A DNA stretch of 7,443 nt, from positions 1 through 7,443 of the forward strand of contig CAJTTS010000138.1 in the NCBI GenBank assembly GCA_910579155.1. Direction: 5' to 3'. The translations under genes and the position numbers were made by a program. Below are positions 5,316 through 7,443 of this stretch, in pieces; position 1 is the stretch's first letter; the number at the start of each line of letters is the position of its first letter. The notes under the pieces were generated by a model. It saw only the letters and a list, made by a program, of their open reading frames with translations, ran no database searches and was not told where the DNA came from. The stretch comes from an uncultured Oscillospiraceae bacterium. Lineage in GTDB: Bacteria > Bacillota_A > Clostridia > Oscillospirales > Oscillospiraceae.

Positions 5316-7091
5316 TTGAAGAAAAACAGCAATCTCCAGGAGCTGATGGGCTATGCCGGGGGACACAGGTATCTGACCTACTTATCCCTGCTGCTGTCCG
5401 CCATCAGTGCGATCCTGGCACTTTTCCCCTTCGTTTTCCTGTTCCGAATCATCCAGGAGGTCATTGCGGTGGCCCCCAACTACGCACAGGCCACGCACAT
5501 CGTCCGCAACGGTTGGATGGCGGTGGGATTTGCGGTGCTGTCCATCGTGATTTATGTCTGCGCTCTGATGAGTTCCCACCTGTCGGCCTTCCGTATCGCC
5601 GGAAATATCCGCAAGGCGCTGATGGCCCATATTGCCGAGCTGCCCTTGGGTTTCATCGGGGAGACAGGCAGCGGAAAAATTCGCCGCATCGTCAGCGACA
5701 GCAGCGCGGCCACCGAAACCTATCTGGCCCACCAGCTTCCCGATATGTCGGCGGCGGTCACCACGCCGGTGTGCATGATCGTCATGCTGTTCCTGTTCGA
5801 CTGGCGGTTTGGCCTTGTCAGCCTCCTGCCGGTAATCCTGGGCTTTGCGGCTATGTTCAAAATGGCCGGACCTTCCATGGCGGAGGACATGAAGCTCTAC
5901 CAAAACGCCCTGGCGGATATGAACAACGAGGCGGTGGAGTATGTGCGGGGCGTTCCGGTTGTGAAAACCTTCGGGCAGACCGTCCACTCCTTCAAGCGAT
6001 TTAAGGGGACCATCGACAGCTATTACGAGTTTGTCATGTCCTACTGCAAGAAGTGCCGCCCGTCCATGCTGTCCTATACGGTCCTGGTCAACAGCGCCTT
6101 CGCGTTCCTGATTGTACTGGCGCTGATTCTGGCGGGCGGTGGGCCGGTGGCCCAGCCGGTGCTGCTGAACTTCATCTTCTATGTGATCTTCACGCCCCTC
6201 ATTGCCACGGCCATGACGAAGGTGATGTTTATGAGCGAAAACGGCATGATTGTTGCGGACGCCATGAGCCGTATCCACTCCATTCTGGATGTGGAGCCTC
6301 TGCCCGAACCCCGCAGCGGCAAGGTCCCCACGGACAACAACGTTGTCTTGGAAAATGTGACCTTCCGCTACACAGGCGGAACAACGGACGCGCTCCGTGA
6401 TGTGACCATTCGGGTGGGCGCAGGCGAGACTGTGGCTCTGGTAGGCCCCTCCGGGGGCGGCAAGACCACTGTGGCCGGCTTGATCTCCCGGTTTTGGGAT
6501 GTGGCTGGCGGTTCCATCCAGATCGGCGGCATCAACGTAAAGGATATACCCAAGGAGACACTGATGGACACTGTGGCCTATGTATTCCAGGACAGCCGCC
6601 TGCTGAAAGCCTCCATCCTGGAAAATGTGCGGCTGGCCAAGCCCAATGCCTCCCGGCAGGAGGTGGAGCGGGTACTCCATGAGGCCCAATGCGATGACAT
6701 CATCCAGAAGCTGCCCCAGGGCATCGACACGGTGATCGGCACAAAAGGCGTGTATCTCTCCGGGGGCGAACAGCAGCGCATCGCCATCGCCCGTGTCATG
6801 CTGAAAAATGCGCCCATCCTGATTTTGGACGAAGCGACAGCCTTTGCGGACCCGAAGAACGAGGCTCTGGTCCAGCGGGCCTTTGAACGGCTTTCTCAGG
6901 GCAGGACCGTTATTATGATTGCCCACCGGCTGACCACCATCAAGAACGCCGGCTGCATTTTCGTCCTGCGAGAGGGCCGCGTGGAGGAGAGCGGGACCCA
7001 CGATACCCTTGTGGCCGGAGGTGGCCTCTACGCCAAGATGTGGCAGGATTATCAGACCTCTGTAAGCTGGAAGGTAGGTGCAGCGAAATGA
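5316..7091 (+). CDS. ABC half-transporter 1, fused permease and ATPase (IrtAB/YbtPQ-like)
   Basis: The 591-residue protein has an N-terminal six-helix exporter-type membrane domain, with helices at about 20-46, 67-87, 134-172 (two), 242-264 and 270-292. A cytoplasmic ATPase domain follows. Walker A GPSGGGKTT is at 377-385 (Lys383), a VFQDSRLL Q-loop follows, the signature LSGGEQQR is at 481-488, Walker B ILILDE ends at Asp505-Glu506, and the H-loop is His537 in AHRLTT. All catalytic elements are present. The D-loop reads AFADPKNE rather than the common SALD. I associate this with the siderophore-linked ABC group (mycobacterial IrtAB, yersiniabactin YbtPQ), whose members import or handle metallophores despite the exporter fold. 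The start is TTG 5316, chosen by its AAGGAGGT site. It overlaps the next half-transporter by ATGA, so the two probably form a heterodimer. Substrate and direction are unproven. Confidence 0.93.
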   Translation: MKKNSNLQELMGYAGGHRYLTYLSLLLSAISAILALFPFVFLFRIIQEVIAVAPNYAQATHIVRNGWMAVGFAVLSIVIYVCALMSSHLSAFRIAGNIRKALMAHIAELPLGFIGETGSGKIRRIVSDSSAATETYLAHQLPDMSAAVTTPVCMIVMLFLFDWRFGLVSLLPVILGFAAMFKMAGPSMAEDMKLYQNALADMNNEAVEYVRGVPVVKTFGQTVHSFKRFKGTIDSYYEFVMSYCKKCRPSMLSYTVLVNSAFAFLIVLALILAGGGPVAQPVLLNFIFYVIFTPLIATAMTKVMFMSENGMIVADAMSRIHSILDVEPLPEPRSGKVPTDNNVVLENVTFRYTGGTTDALRDVTIRVGAGETVALVGPSGGGKTTVAGLISRFWDVAGGSIQIGGINVKDIPKETLMDTVAYVFQDSRLLKASILENVRLAKPNASRQEVERVLHEAQCDDIIQKLPQGIDTVIGTKGVYLSGGEQQRIAIARVMLKNAPILILDEATAFADPKNEALVQRAFERLSQGRTVIMIAHRLTTIKNAGCIFVLREGRVEESGTHDTLVAGGGLYAKMWQDYQTSVSWKVGAAK

Positions 7092-7443
7092 TTGAACGAC
7101 TGATGAAACGCTTTGCCCTCTCCGAAGAAGGAGCGAAAGGGCTTGTGCGGGCCGTTGCCGCCTGCACAGTGGCCGACCTGATGCTGATGCTCCCGGTGGG
7201 GCTTCTCTACCTGCTGGCAAGCGATTTTTTGAGCGGCAGCGTCCGGTCGGGGCGCTATCCACTCTACGGCCTGGGCATCGTTGTGGCGCTGCTGCTGATC
7301 CTGCTCTCGGAGTTTTGGAAGTACAATGCCACCTACTTCTCCACTTACCTGGAATCCGGGGCCTGCCGCATCCGGCTGGCGGAGAAGCTGCGGCGGCTCC
7401 CCCTGTCCTTCTTCGGCAAAAAGGACTTGGCCGACCTGACCAA
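7088..7443 (+). CDS. ABC half-transporter 2, N-terminal part (runs off the window)
   Basis: The frame from ATG 7088 is open to the window end (118 complete codons). The protein starts MIERLMKRFALSEEGAKGLV. A helix follows at about residues 24-44 (TVADLMLMLPVGLLYLLA), another at about 62-78 (GLGIVVALLLILLSEFW), and then the cytoplasmic-loop segment RIRLAEKLRRLPLSFFGKKDLADLT. This last segment corresponds to RKALMAHIAELPLGFIGETGSGKI in half-transporter 1 and is typical of ABC exporter-type membrane domains. The FALSEEGAK start is a pattern I associate with the second partner of IrtAB/YbtPQ-like pairs in Firmicutes. The ATPase domain lies outside the window, so intactness cannot be judged. It overlaps the first half-transporter by 4 bp, which favours balanced synthesis of two subunits. 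Confidence 0.9.
   Translation, partial: MIERLMKRFALSEEGAKGLVRAVAACTVADLMLMLPVGLLYLLASDFLSGSVRSGRYPLYGLGIVVALLLILLSEFWKYNATYFSTYLESGACRIRLAEKLRRLPLSFFGKKDLADLT

Noticed and set aside
5249..6004. A 251-codon plus-strand frame starting ATGGATATGAGAAAG in the ABC leader, considered as a leader peptide or small gene
   Set aside because: It runs far into the ABC gene in another frame with an Arg/Pro/Gly-rich sequence and has no good ribosome binding site. A regulatory leader peptide would normally stop before the main gene.
5382..7262. A 626-codon open frame on the minus strand opposite the ABC transporter genes
   Set aside because: It is antisense to a gene with every ABC motif intact. Its translation is rich in His, Gly, Gln and Arg with no recognisable domain, as expected from GC-rich codons read backward.

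Overview
The window is dense, single-strand (+) bacterial DNA with moderately high GC by eye, strong AGGAGG-type ribosome binding sites, GTG and TTG starts, and many 1-11 bp gene junctions. The protein families fit a gut-type Clostridia member of the Firmicutes. They are a GufA-like ZIP carrier, an L-2-amino-thiazoline-4-carboxylate (ATC) hydrolase-like protein, UbiE-type and TcmP/LCM-type methyltransferases, and a paired IrtAB/YbtPQ-like ABC half-transporter. The taxon is an inference; there is no rRNA or other marker gene here. No tRNA, rRNA, CRISPR array, insertion sequence or replication origin was seen.

Layout. Bases 1-92 are the 3' end of an unidentified membrane-protein gene. A compact operon follows from 141 to 4511. 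Its order is ZIP-family metal transporter (141-929), ATC hydrolase-like protein (942-1613), class I SAM methyltransferase 1 (1603-2217), a small CxxC heavy-metal-binding (HMA) protein (2219-2467), class I SAM methyltransferase 2 (2464-3150), a four-helix membrane protein broken by a single-base frameshift (3147-3670), and an LCM/TcmP-like methyltransferase (3687-4511). Most junctions are overlaps or gaps of a few bases, so the genes are probably co-transcribed and translationally coupled.

A 75-bp gap (4512-4586) holds a perfect TTGACA-17-TATAAT promoter. An imperfect 24-bp palindrome just past the -10 box is a textbook position for autorepression of the next gene, a TetR/AcrR regulator (4587-5201). 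A 114-bp gap then contains a possible terminator hairpin, a perfect 7-bp-arm inverted repeat (5223-5242) that looks like an operator, and a second hairpin. After it comes an ABC half-transporter (TTG start at 5316, to 7091), overlapping by ATGA a second half-transporter that runs off the window end.

How the genes may work together: ABC pairs of this kind are linked in other bacteria to siderophore or other metallophore traffic. The upstream operon combines metal import (ZIP), a metal-binding carrier (HMA), three methyltransferases of different subfamilies and a thiazoline-ring hydrolase homologue. A working hypothesis is a metal- or metallophore-related uptake and small-molecule methylation locus. 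The sequence supports the families, but the shared pathway is inference.
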